The position numbers were made by a program, and so were the translations under genes. From Streptomyces ochraceiscleroticus (GTDB taxonomy: Bacteria > Actinomycetota > Actinomycetes > Streptomycetales > Streptomycetaceae): a DNA stretch of 64,000 bases. Below, piece by piece: positions 37,971 to 46,336 of this stretch. The stretch covers positions 62,001 through 126,000 of the forward strand of contig NZ_JOAX01000002.1 of NCBI RefSeq assembly GCF_000720485.1. The letters are read 5' to 3'. The notes under the pieces are model-generated. The model was not told where the DNA came from. It saw only the letters and a list, made by a program, of their open reading frames with translations, and did not search any database. Within the stretch, counting starts at the first letter, position 1. Each line of letters starts with the position of its first letter.

Positions 37971-38405
37971 TCAGTTGGTGCCGGACGGCAGGTCGGGCTT
38001 GGGGATCTCCACCTTGCCCTCGGTCTTGGTGAATTCCTCGGTGGGCCCGTTCTTCCAGCTCACCGTGAGCTTGTCGCCGGTCTGCTTCACCGTGCCCATC
38101 GAACGGGTGTCGTCGCCATCGCTGCACTTCAGCGCGAGCATGGTGGTTCCCATGTCCTGGACCGTGCCCTGGCAGGCAGTTTTGCCCGTGGACAGCGTGG
38201 CGGATTCGCCGATGACCGCGAGGGTGACCGTGCCGTTCGCGGACTTCGACTGCCAGGCGCCGTCGATGCCGCTCGCGGGCTTGTCGGCACCGTCCGCCGA
38301 CTGCGACGGCTTGCTCTCCTCGTCGCCCTCGCTGCTGCTGCCGCAGCCGCTGAGCAGCATCGCGGCGATGGCGGCCGCCCCGGCGATCTGCGCTGCCTTG
38401 CGCAC
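37971..38405 (-). CDS. Putative secreted lipoprotein, paralogue of its neighbour
   Basis: A 144-residue lipoprotein with lipobox LLSGC (Cys near residue 21), an acidic Ser/Glu/Asp linker and a beta-rich domain with a C...LKC cysteine pair and the motif KLTVSWKNGPTEEFTKTEG. GTG 38405 follows GGAGGAGA. The next gene starts 24 bp downstream, indicating a two-gene operon created by duplication. No enzymatic motif is visible; a cell-surface binding or scaffolding role is possible. Confidence 0.8.
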   Translation of the reverse strand: MRKAAQIAGAAAIAAMLLSGCGSSSEGDEESKPSQSADGADKPASGIDGAWQSKSANGTVTLAVIGESATLSTGKTACQGTVQDMGTTMLALKCSDGDDTRSMGTVKQTGDKLTVSWKNGPTEEFTKTEGKVEIPKPDLPSGTN

Positions 38406-38572
38406 GTACGTCTCCTCCGTTGTGGGACAGGATTCGTGAGGCTAGCAGTCACGCGCATGACAACAGCCCCAACAGCACCGTGAGATGGATCCTGCCCGAC
38501 GGGGCAGCAGGCGCCCGTTCCGTACCGCTCATCCGAGACATACCTAAAGAGTTAGCAATGTCCGGAAATGGA

Positions 38573-38602
38573 TTGGCAGGCCGCCCACGGGGGTTCTAGC
38601 GT
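38573..38602 (+). promoter_or_regulatory. Promoter of the ATP-grasp gene
   Basis: TTGGCA (38573-38578) and TAGCGT (38597-38602) are separated by 18 bases; a start near 38609 gives a 40-base leader that ends in the ribosome-binding site AGGGGGGA. Confidence 0.6.
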
Positions 38603-38649
38603 CCTGACGGGGCGCGGCCGGGGTGGGGCTGTGGCCATAGGGGGGACAC

Positions 38650-39903
38650 GTGGCTCATGCCAGCACGCGGTTCACGGTCGACCGGACCGTGCCAGGGCTG
38701 ATTGTGAAGATCGGTGATTATCCGCTGCACCACGGCGGGGTGGGGGCGATCCGCAGCCTGGGACGGCTGGGCGTGCCCATGTACGCGATCACCGAGGACA
38801 GATACACGCCGGCCGCGGCGTCGCGGTACCTCAAGGGGCGGTTCGTCTGGCCGACGACCGGCCGCGAGGACCCGGAGCGGCTGGTCGACGGACTGCTGCG
38901 GATCGGCCGCCGGCTCGGCCGGCCGGCCGTCCTGGTGCCGACCGACGAGGAGGCCGCGGTACTGATCGCCGAGCACGCGGACGTCCTGGGCGACCGCTTC
39001 CTCTTCCCGCGCACCCCCTCCGGGCTCTCCCGCAGACTCGCCAGCAAGCAGGGCCTGCACGAGCTGTGCACCGAACACGGCATCCCGTCCCCCCGGGCGG
39101 CCTTCCCGCAGAACCAGGCGGACGTCGAGGACTTCGCCGCACAGGCCCGCTTCCCGGTCGTCGCCAAGAACCGGGAGGCGTTCCAGCGCCGCAGCCGGCC
39201 CGCCGTGAACGGCACCACGCGCATCGCGGACGCCGCCCACCTCCGGCATCTCGCCAAGGACTGGGGCCCGCACCCCGGCGTGATCCTCCAGGAGTACCTC
39301 CCGCGCGAGGAGGCCGAGGACTGGATCGTGCACGCGTACTTCGACGGGGACAGCGCGGCGCTGACGATGTTCACCGGGGTCAAGGTCCGCTCCTGGCCGC
39401 CGCACGCCGGAATGACGGCCTGCGCGTACGTCGTGGACAACCCCGAACTGGCCGACATGACCGCGCAGTTCATCAAGCGCATCGGCTTCAGCGGCATCGT
39501 CGACCTGGACTGGCGCTACGACCGCCGGGACCGGCGCTACAAGCTGCTGGACTTCAACCCGCGGATGGGCGCGCAGTTCCGGCTCTTCGAGAACGAGGCG
39601 GGCATCGACGTCGTCCGCGCCCAGCACCTGGACCTGACCGGCCGCGCGGTGCCGGAGGGCGAGCAGCGGGCCGGGCACCGCTTCGTGGTGGAGAACATCG
39701 ACCTGCCCGCCTGGCTGGCGTACCGCCGCAGCGGCTACACCACCCCGCACGTGCCGGACCGCCCGGCGAGCACGGAGCTGGCCTGGCTCGCCGCCGACGA
39801 CATGAAGCCGTTCTTCACCATGCTCGCGCGGTTCGTCCGGCCGGGCGCCAAGCACCTCTGGCAGATGTGGCGTGACCGGTCGGGCCGGTGGCACGACCGC
39901 TGA
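38650..39903 (+). CDS. ATP-grasp family carboxylate-amine ligase-like protein
   Basis: A 417-residue protein with three ATP-grasp parts: an N-terminal Rossmann-like domain (about 15-130), an ATP lid region (SKQGLHELC... FPVVAKNREAF, 130-190) and the catalytic core with LQEYLPREEAEDWIVHAYF and the metal-binding D301-F-N-P-R305. Such enzymes join a carboxylate to an amine or thiol through an acyl phosphate. The substrate is unknown. GTG 38650 has AGGGGGGA upstream. It is followed 117 bp later by an FAD oxidoreductase in the same direction, a likely functional partner. Confidence 0.82.
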   Translation: MAHASTRFTVDRTVPGLIVKIGDYPLHHGGVGAIRSLGRLGVPMYAITEDRYTPAAASRYLKGRFVWPTTGREDPERLVDGLLRIGRRLGRPAVLVPTDEEAAVLIAEHADVLGDRFLFPRTPSGLSRRLASKQGLHELCTEHGIPSPRAAFPQNQADVEDFAAQARFPVVAKNREAFQRRSRPAVNGTTRIADAAHLRHLAKDWGPHPGVILQEYLPREEAEDWIVHAYFDGDSAALTMFTGVKVRSWPPHAGMTACAYVVDNPELADMTAQFIKRIGFSGIVDLDWRYDRRDRRYKLLDFNPRMGAQFRLFENEAGIDVVRAQHLDLTGRAVPEGEQRAGHRFVVENIDLPAWLAYRRSGYTTPHVPDRPASTELAWLAADDMKPFFTMLARFVRPGAKHLWQMWRDRSGRWHDR

Positions 39904-40020
39904 CGCCCCGCGCCCCGCCGGCGCGCTCCGATTCCCGCACGGTTCCGGGCAGCGCGGCCCCGAGCCGTGCACCGGTACGCAGTACGACGCATCAGCAGCA
40001 CCCTGGGGAGGGAAACCCGA

Positions 40021-41217
40021 GTGAACACTCCGGTAGCAGTCATCGGCGCAGGCCCCTTCGGCCTGTCCACCGCCGCTCATCTCCGCGCACGCGGCATACC
40101 CGTACGGACCTTCGGCCGCCCGATGGTGAGCTGGAGCGAGCACATGCCGGCCGGCATGGTGCTGAAGTCCACGCCGGCCGCGTCCAGCATCGACACCCCG
40201 CAGCCCGGCCACACGCTCGTCGACTACTGCGCGGCCTCGGGGGAGCGGCGGTACGAGTCGGACTGGGACATCATCCCGGTGGAGACCTTCGTCCGGTACG
40301 GCCAGTGGTTCCAGCAGCGGCTGGTGCCGGACCTGGAGGAGGTCCGGGTCGTCTCCGTCGACCGGCAGCGGTCCGGATTCGAGCTGAAGCTGGACAGCGG
40401 TGAGCAGTTCAGCGCCCGTGCGGTGGTCGTGGCCACGGGACTCACCGGCTTCGCGCACGTGCCCGCCGAGCTGGCCGACGCCGTACCGGATGGACCGTCC
40501 CCCACTGGGCCCATCTCGCACACCTCCCAGCACGCGGACCTGTCCGGGTTCGCGGGCCGGGAGGTCGTGGTCGTGGGCGCCGGGCAGTCGGCACTGGAGA
40601 GCGCGGTGCTGCTCGCGGACGCCGGCGCTTCGGTGCGGGTGCTGGCCCGCGGCCGGCAGGCCGTCGGCTTCGGCGCGCCGCCGGACCGGCAGCCGAAGCT
40701 GCGCCCCGAGACGCCGTTCGGCAACGCCTGGTCGCTGTACGCCTTCTCGTACCACGCGGACGGCTTCCGCTATCTGCCGGCGCCGACCCGGCAGTTCCTG
40801 GTCAAGCGGGTGCTGGGGCCGCTGGGCGCGTGGTGGCTGCGGGACCGGTTCGTGGGCCGGGTGCAGGTGAGCGCCGGGCGGCGGATCGTGCGGGCCCGGG
40901 TGGAGGACGGCCGCCCCGTGCTGTCGCTGCGCGGCTCGGACGGGTACGACGGCGAGCTGGCCGCCGACCACGTGCTGGCGGCCACCGGGTACCGGGTGGA
41001 CCTGGGCGCGCTGGACTTCCTCGGGCAGGGGCTGCGGACTGAGCTGGCGGTGGGCGCGGGCGGACCGCGGCTGGGCGCCGGCTTCGAGTCGTCCGTGCCG
41101 GGCCTGTACTTCACGGGGCTGCCGGCGGCGGCCAGTTACGGCCCGGTGATGCGTTTCGTCTGCGGCACGGAGTTCGCATCGCCCCGGCTGGCCAGGTCCA
41201 TCGCGCAGACGCGGTAA
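40021..41217 (+). CDS. FAD/NAD(P)-dependent flavin monooxygenase-like oxidoreductase
   Basis: A 398-residue protein with two dinucleotide-binding motifs: G9-A-G-P-F-G14 for FAD near the N-terminus and G186-A-G-Q-S-A191 for NADP(H), then an ATGYRVD motif near the C-terminal third and LYFTGLPAAASYGPVMRF at the end. This layout is that of lysine/ornithine N-hydroxylases and other class B flavin monooxygenases, without the complete FxGxxxHxxxY signature of Baeyer-Villiger enzymes. GTG 40021 has GGGAGGGAAA upstream. Pairing with the ATP-grasp gene suggests modification of a small amine-containing metabolite. Confidence 0.82.
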   Translation: MNTPVAVIGAGPFGLSTAAHLRARGIPVRTFGRPMVSWSEHMPAGMVLKSTPAASSIDTPQPGHTLVDYCAASGERRYESDWDIIPVETFVRYGQWFQQRLVPDLEEVRVVSVDRQRSGFELKLDSGEQFSARAVVVATGLTGFAHVPAELADAVPDGPSPTGPISHTSQHADLSGFAGREVVVVGAGQSALESAVLLADAGASVRVLARGRQAVGFGAPPDRQPKLRPETPFGNAWSLYAFSYHADGFRYLPAPTRQFLVKRVLGPLGAWWLRDRFVGRVQVSAGRRIVRARVEDGRPVLSLRGSDGYDGELAADHVLAATGYRVDLGALDFLGQGLRTELAVGAGGPRLGAGFESSVPGLYFTGLPAAASYGPVMRFVCGTEFASPRLARSIAQTR

Positions 41218-41260
41218 CGCTCCGCTGGGGGTTTTCCGTGGGGCTGCGGCTGCGGGCCGT

Positions 41261-41292
41261 GTGTGGCTGGGCGCGCAGTTCCCCGCGCCCCT
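41261..41292. repeat. Interspersed Streptomyces intergenic palindrome
   Basis: GGGCGCG (41269-41275) and CGCGCCC (41284-41290) flank CAGTTCCC. Read in reverse this is GGGCGCGGGGAACTGCGCGC followed by CCAGCC, a sequence I recognise as recurrent in Streptomyces intergenic regions, often beside terminators. Confidence 0.55.
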
Positions 41293-41293
41293 G

Positions 41294-41343
41294 AAAGGGC
41301 AGGCCCGGTACGGCATCGAATGCTCGTACCGGGCCCGCCCTTT
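41294..41343. terminator. 19-bp bidirectional terminator
   Basis: 41294-41312 and 41325-41343 pair with a single A-C mismatch; A3/T3 ends give short U runs in both directions. It separates the convergent FAD-oxidoreductase and peptidase genes. Confidence 0.85.
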
Positions 41344-41351
41344 CTTCGGGC

Positions 41352-43349
41352 TCACACCGCCGTGCGTGGGATGCGCCGGTGCCAGCTCCGGCGGAAGACC
41401 TCCTCGTCCCCGTCCCGGCACACGACCTCGTTCTCCGTCACGAAGTCCCCGCCGTCCGTGGTGATCTCCGAGCGGGTCTCGATGCGCGCGTCCCAGCCGA
41501 GGTCCGGACGGCGCAGCCGGATCGACCAGTCCGAGCGGGTCGCGGCGCTCTCCGGGTCGGCGCTGTCGATCCGGTAGGTCTCCAGCGCGTCCTCGGTGAA
41601 CTCCAGCCCGTCCGGGTAGATCCGGGTGCCGCCGTAGCGTGGGTCGACCTCCAGCGTCCAGGTGCCGGCCGCGACGTCCCGGATCACCTTCCGCTCGGGC
41701 CGCTGGTCACTGCCTTCGGGGAAGACCACGCCGAGCGGCTCGGACTGCTCGGGCACCTCGAAGGTGATCTCCGGCTCCTCCGTGCCCGGGGTGCGGACCG
41801 GCAGTTCGACGGTGCTGGCGGCCGGGTCGACCGTCCAGCCCGCCTCGCTGCCTGCGTGCGGCCAGATCCACGGCCAGTACGCGGAGGAGAGCGCTACGCG
41901 GATGCGGTGCCCGGCGGGGAACGCGTGTCCGATGCCGTTCAGCTCGAAGGTCACGTCCTCCGTGGCGCCCGGCGTCCACTCCACGGCCCGGTCCCGGCCG
42001 TGCCGGGTGAGCAGGTTCAGTACGCCCCGGGTGACCAGCGTGGACGAGCCGTCCGGCGTCACGTCGCAGATCCGGGCGATGACCTGGCCGCGCGGTACTT
42101 CGGAGGTCAGCCGCAGGGTGACCCGCGGCCGGCCGAGGATCTCCACCCGCTCGGTCAGCTCCGGCAGGTCGAAGCAGACCGACCGGCCGTCCTCCTCGCG
42201 CTGGTCCGGCGGCAGGTCGGCGTCGTTGCCGAACGGGAAGTAGCGGCCCGCGTCGACGCCGGTGTGCTGCGGCGAGCGGACCGACAGCGGCCGGTCGCCG
42301 GGCAGGGTGTACGCGGTCGGCGTGACGTTCGGCGAGGGCCAGGCGGGGTCGGCGACCCAGCGGCCCGGCAGCTCGTCGTACACCGTGGCCGGCGGGTGCG
42401 ACTCGCTGATCCAGGCGCGCAGCAGCGGGTCGTCCTCGACGCCCCGGTCCTCGCCTTTGAGCCAGTGGTCCCACCAGCGCAGCGTCTCCTGGAGGAAGCC
42501 GATCGCGGGGCCCGGCGGCAGGCCGCGGTCCGGATACTGGTGCGACCAGGGCCCGATGAGGCCGCGCACGGGCGCGTCTAGGTGCTGGACCAGGCGCAGC
42601 GCGGTGTCGCGGTACGGGTCGTGCCAGCCGCCGACCGCGAGCACCGCCGCCTTGATCGCCGAGTAGTCCTCGCAGACGCTGCCGTGCTGCCAGTACGCAT
42701 CCCGCGACTGGTGGTCCAGCCAGGTGTGGATGAACGGATCGACCGCTTCGAGGCGGTCCGTCCACTGCTTGCGCCAGCCCTCGCCGACCTGGGCCGGGTC
42801 CGGCGGGCGGGAGACGAAGGCGAGCATCGTGGCGGCCCAGGCGTGCATGTCGACGGCGAGCAGCGAGCCGCCCATGTAGTGCACGTCGTTGTCGAAGCGG
42901 TCGTCGGCCGAGCAGACCGTGACGATCGCCTTCAGCGCCTTGGGCGCGCGGGCCGCGAGCTGGAGGCTGTTGAAGCCGCCCCAGGAGATGCCGAACATGC
43001 CGACCTTGCCGGAGCACCACGGCTGCGCGGCCAGCCACTCGATGACGGCGACGCCGTCGGCCAGCTCCGTCTCGGAGTACTCGTCGGTCGGCAGGCCCTC
43101 GGAGTTGCCGTGGCCGCGGACGTCGACGCGGACGGACGCGTAGCCGTGGCCCGCGTAGTACGGATGGCGCTGGGCGTCGCGCGGCGCGGTCCAGTCGCTC
43201 AGCCGGTAGGGCAGGTATTCGAGCAGCGCGGGGACGGGCTCCGTGCCGTACGGGCGCCAGACGCGGGCGTAGAGCTGCGTGCCGTCCGGGAGGGGGATGC
43301 GGACGTCCTCGCAGAACGTCCGGTACGGGAAGTCGGTGCGGATGCGCAT
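41352..43349 (-). CDS. CocE/NonD family S15-type hydrolase
   Basis: A 665-residue serine hydrolase. The N-terminal alpha/beta-hydrolase domain (1-350) has the nucleophile S122 in GISWGGF and an RVDVRGHGNSEG segment; the C-terminal jelly-roll domain (about 380-560) is that of X-Pro dipeptidyl-peptidase S15 and cocaine esterase relatives. Substrates may be proline-containing peptides, esters or acylated amines. ATG 43349 is chosen; the open frame upstream is a shadow of the transporter. It follows the POT transporter gene by 20 bp on the same strand, so imported peptides may be its substrate. Confidence 0.88.
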   Translation of the reverse strand: MRIRTDFPYRTFCEDVRIPLPDGTQLYARVWRPYGTEPVPALLEYLPYRLSDWTAPRDAQRHPYYAGHGYASVRVDVRGHGNSEGLPTDEYSETELADGVAVIEWLAAQPWCSGKVGMFGISWGGFNSLQLAARAPKALKAIVTVCSADDRFDNDVHYMGGSLLAVDMHAWAATMLAFVSRPPDPAQVGEGWRKQWTDRLEAVDPFIHTWLDHQSRDAYWQHGSVCEDYSAIKAAVLAVGGWHDPYRDTALRLVQHLDAPVRGLIGPWSHQYPDRGLPPGPAIGFLQETLRWWDHWLKGEDRGVEDDPLLRAWISESHPPATVYDELPGRWVADPAWPSPNVTPTAYTLPGDRPLSVRSPQHTGVDAGRYFPFGNDADLPPDQREEDGRSVCFDLPELTERVEILGRPRVTLRLTSEVPRGQVIARICDVTPDGSSTLVTRGVLNLLTRHGRDRAVEWTPGATEDVTFELNGIGHAFPAGHRIRVALSSAYWPWIWPHAGSEAGWTVDPAASTVELPVRTPGTEEPEITFEVPEQSEPLGVVFPEGSDQRPERKVIRDVAAGTWTLEVDPRYGGTRIYPDGLEFTEDALETYRIDSADPESAATRSDWSIRLRRPDLGWDARIETRSEITTDGGDFVTENEVVCRDGDEEVFRRSWHRRIPRTAV

Positions 43350-43369
43350 GAGGCCGGTCCAGGGGGGTG

Positions 43370-44842
43370 TCAGTGAACGGGGTGCATGGTGCGGCGCAGC
43401 CAGGGTCCGGCGGCGATCACCGCGAGGCCCACGACGACCGCGAAGCCGCCGTTGAGGCCGAAGTACAGGTCGTTGGCGATCTCGCCGAAGTACTTCACGA
43501 CCTGGGCCTGGATGCCGTTGGCCAGGGCGAGGGAGAGGAACCACAGGGCCATCGTCTGGCTGGCGAAGGCGGCGGGCGCGAGCTTGGTCGTCGCGGACAT
43601 GCCGGTGGTCTCCAGCAGGATGTCGCCGAGGCCGAGCAGGACGAAGGAGATCAGGAGCCACCAGGCGGCCATCTTCCAGTCGCCGGTCTGCCCGTGCGTC
43701 GCGGGGACCATCACGAGGAAGGACAGGCCGCCCAGGATCACGCCGTACGCGATCTTGTGCGAGGCGTGCGGCTGGCGCCGGCCCAGCTTGACCCAGACGG
43801 CCGCGACGACCGGAGCGAGCAGCACCTCGGCGCCGCCGAGCACGGAGCCGTACCAGGTCGAGGGGAACTCCCAGCCGAGGATCTCGGTGTCCGCATGGCT
43901 CGCGGCCAGCAGCGTCATCGTCGAGTACGACTGGAAGAGGACGAAGTTGAAGACCACCGAGGCGGCGAAGAGCACGAGGTAGGGGCGGAGCCGGCCGCGC
44001 TCCTTGGAGCCGACCCGGGGGCTGCGGAACATCACCACGAAGTAGACGATGGGCGCGATCACCGAGATCACGGTCAGCACGTCCACGGTGCGGTCCATGG
44101 TCAGCCAACCGGCGAGGGCGAGGCCCGTGGCGACGGCGGCGACCAGCACGCAGCCGCCGGCTATCAGCCAGGTCGCGCGGCGCATCGCGGCCTGCGGCAG
44201 GGCGAATTCGGCGCTGTGCTTGCGGCCCGCGAGGCCCTTGCGGCCCGCGATGTACTGGATCAGGCCCAGGGTCATGCCGATCGCGGCGGCCGAGAAGCCC
44301 CAGTGCCAGCCCTGCTTCTGGCCCAGCCAGCCGATGACCAGCGGGGCGAGGAAGGCGCCGATGTTGATGCCCATGTAGTACAGCGCGAAGCCCGCGTCCC
44401 GGCGCTCGTCCTCGGTCGCGTAGAGCTTGCCGACCATGGTCGAGACGTTGGGCTTCAACAGGCCCGTGCCGGCGATGATCAGACCCAGGCCCACCCAGGT
44501 CATGGCCGCGGTGGGCACCGCCATGGAGTAGTGGCCGCAGGCGATCAGGACGCCGCCCCACAGGACCGCGCGGTAGGAGCCGAGCATCCGGTCCGCGAGC
44601 CAGCCGCCGGCGACCGAGACGAGGTAGACCAGGGTGCCGTAGGCGGCGGTGACCGATGCCGCGGTGTTCTCCGCCATGCCCAGGCCGCCGTGCGCGACCT
44701 GATCGGCGAAGTACAGCACCAGGATGGCCTGCATGCCGAGGAAGGAGAACCGCTCCCAGACCTCCAGGCCCGAGAGGGTCAGCAGTCCTCGCGGGTGACC
44801 GAGGAAGGAATGATCGTCGCGAGGGTGCGGGGGTCCGGACAC
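43370..44842 (-). CDS. POT/PTR family proton-dependent peptide transporter
   Basis: A 490-residue MFS protein with about 14 helices. It has the POT signatures: the E-x-x-E-R-type start LEVWERFSFLGMQAILVLYF, GGWLADRMLG and the FYMGINIG-type motif (ALYYMGINIGAFLAPLV). These carriers import di- and tripeptides with protons. GTG 44842 has AGGAG upstream. It is the first gene of a minus-strand pair with the S15-type hydrolase, suggesting coupled peptide uptake and cleavage. Confidence 0.92.
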   Translation of the reverse strand: MSGPPHPRDDHSFLGHPRGLLTLSGLEVWERFSFLGMQAILVLYFADQVAHGGLGMAENTAASVTAAYGTLVYLVSVAGGWLADRMLGSYRAVLWGGVLIACGHYSMAVPTAAMTWVGLGLIIAGTGLLKPNVSTMVGKLYATEDERRDAGFALYYMGINIGAFLAPLVIGWLGQKQGWHWGFSAAAIGMTLGLIQYIAGRKGLAGRKHSAEFALPQAAMRRATWLIAGGCVLVAAVATGLALAGWLTMDRTVDVLTVISVIAPIVYFVVMFRSPRVGSKERGRLRPYLVLFAASVVFNFVLFQSYSTMTLLAASHADTEILGWEFPSTWYGSVLGGAEVLLAPVVAAVWVKLGRRQPHASHKIAYGVILGGLSFLVMVPATHGQTGDWKMAAWWLLISFVLLGLGDILLETTGMSATTKLAPAAFASQTMALWFLSLALANGIQAQVVKYFGEIANDLYFGLNGGFAVVVGLAVIAAGPWLRRTMHPVH

Positions 44843-45090
44843 GGGGGTGACTCCTGGGGCTCGGGAAGATTAACTTGCTTCTGCTGTCCGTTCCTCCCGG
44901 TACAAAACCCGCGACGCTGGGTGATCAAGAACATGCCGGGCCCCGGTACGGCGTCGCCCTGTCGGCCGCCGGGTACGGCAGACGGACGGGCGCTCATGGT
45001 GATCGAACTGCGACCGGATACGCTGGCCAATGGTGGAGACAGCGACAGATCGACAATCCGTTTGATCGTCAGCAGACAGGAGTAACCCTC
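44843..45090. promoter_or_regulatory. Divergent promoter region, transporter / polyprenyl synthase
   Basis: No gene is present. The left part is AT-richer near 44868-44880 (AGATTAACTTG) and probably holds the transporter promoter. GGATACGCT near 45017-45025 resembles a -10 region for the synthase gene, and AGGAG (45079-45083) is its ribosome-binding site. Confidence 0.35.
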
Positions 45091-46104
45091 GTGACCGTCG
45101 TCGGGCCCTTCGGGCTGAGCGTGCGGGACCAGGCTCTTGAGGCCGATGTCCAGGCCGGGTTGGCGGCTGTCGAGGAGGGCCTGCTGGAGGCCACCAAGAG
45201 CGACGTGCCGTTCATCACCGACGCCGCGCAGCATCTCGTCCGCGCGGGCGGCAAGCGTTTCCGGCCGCTGCTGGTGATGCTGGCCGCCCAGTTCGGTGAC
45301 CCGTACGCGCCGGGCATCGTGCCCTCGGCCGTCGTCGTGGAGCTGACGCACCTGGCGACGCTGTACCACGACGACGTCATGGACGAGGCCGAGGTGCGCC
45401 GCGGCGTGGAGAGCGCCAACGCCCGCTGGGGCAACTCGCTGGCCGTCCTGACCGGCGACTTCCTCTTCGCGCGCGCCTCGCACACGCTGGCCGACCTGGG
45501 CCCGGAAGCGGTCCGCATCCAGGCCGAGGCGTTCGAACGGCTGGTGACCGGCCAGATCCTGGAGACCGCGGGGCCGCGCGACGGCCGCGACCCGGTCGAG
45601 CACTACCTCGACGTCATCGCGGGCAAGACCGGCTCGCTGATCGCCGTCGCCGGCCGCTTCGGCGCGATGATGTCCGGCGCCGACGAGGCCACGGTCGACA
45701 TCCTCACGCAGTACGGCGAGCGCCTGGGCACCGCCTTCCAGCTCGCCGACGACGTGCTGGACATCGCCAGCGACGCAGGCGAGTCCGGCAAGACCCCCGG
45801 CACCGACCTGCGCGAGGGCATCCCGACGCTGCCGGTCCTGCACCTCCGCGCGCTCGCCGCCTCCGACGCGGCGACCGAGGAGGACCGCGCGCTGGCCGCC
45901 CTCCTGGACCAGGACCTCACCGACGACGCCCGGCACGCCGAGGCGCTGGCCGGGCTGCGCGCCCACGCCGCCCTGCGACAGGCCCGCCGCGACACGATCC
46001 GGTACGCCGAGGATGCGCGCGCGACGCTGGCACCGCTGCCGGAGTGCGCGGCGAAGACCGCGCTCCAGGAGCTGTGCGACGCGGTGGTGCACCGGGCGGG
46101 CTGA
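45091..46104 (+). CDS. Polyprenyl diphosphate synthase (menaquinone side chain)
   Basis: A 337-residue all-trans prenyltransferase that elongates allylic diphosphates with isopentenyl diphosphate. The first Asp-rich motif is D94-D-V-M-D98 and the second D220-D-V-L-D224; GGKRFRP near residue 54 binds pyrophosphate. Small residues before the first motif (ATLYH) suit a long product, and the menaquinone context suggests an octa- or nonaprenyl chain. GTG 45091 follows AGGAG. Confidence 0.92.
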   Translation: MTVVGPFGLSVRDQALEADVQAGLAAVEEGLLEATKSDVPFITDAAQHLVRAGGKRFRPLLVMLAAQFGDPYAPGIVPSAVVVELTHLATLYHDDVMDEAEVRRGVESANARWGNSLAVLTGDFLFARASHTLADLGPEAVRIQAEAFERLVTGQILETAGPRDGRDPVEHYLDVIAGKTGSLIAVAGRFGAMMSGADEATVDILTQYGERLGTAFQLADDVLDIASDAGESGKTPGTDLREGIPTLPVLHLRALAASDAATEEDRALAALLDQDLTDDARHAEALAGLRAHAALRQARRDTIRYAEDARATLAPLPECAAKTALQELCDAVVHRAG

Positions 46105-46112
46105 CCGGTCCG

Positions 46113-46150
46113 GCGGCGTACGGCGGGCTTCGCCCGTGGCAGTACGCCGC
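46113..46150 (+). terminator. Hairpin after polyprenyl synthase gene
   Basis: GCGGCGTAC (46113-46121) and GTACGCCGC (46142-46150) pair, with an inner GGGC/GCCC stem; it begins 9 bp past the stop codon. Confidence 0.65.
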
Positions 46151-46336
46151 GCGCTGCCCCTCAGGGGCGTCTCATCCTTCAGCAGTACACCGTTCCAGCC
46201 CCGGGGCTGACGCTTCGGGTTGGCGGATTTGATGGCATTGACACCACCACGCCATGGCGGAGCGGGCCACAATGAGCCCGAGGTGTGGACGAGTGCGTTG
46301 CGTTGAGACCGCCGCCTACGACGGAGGTAGAAGCAC

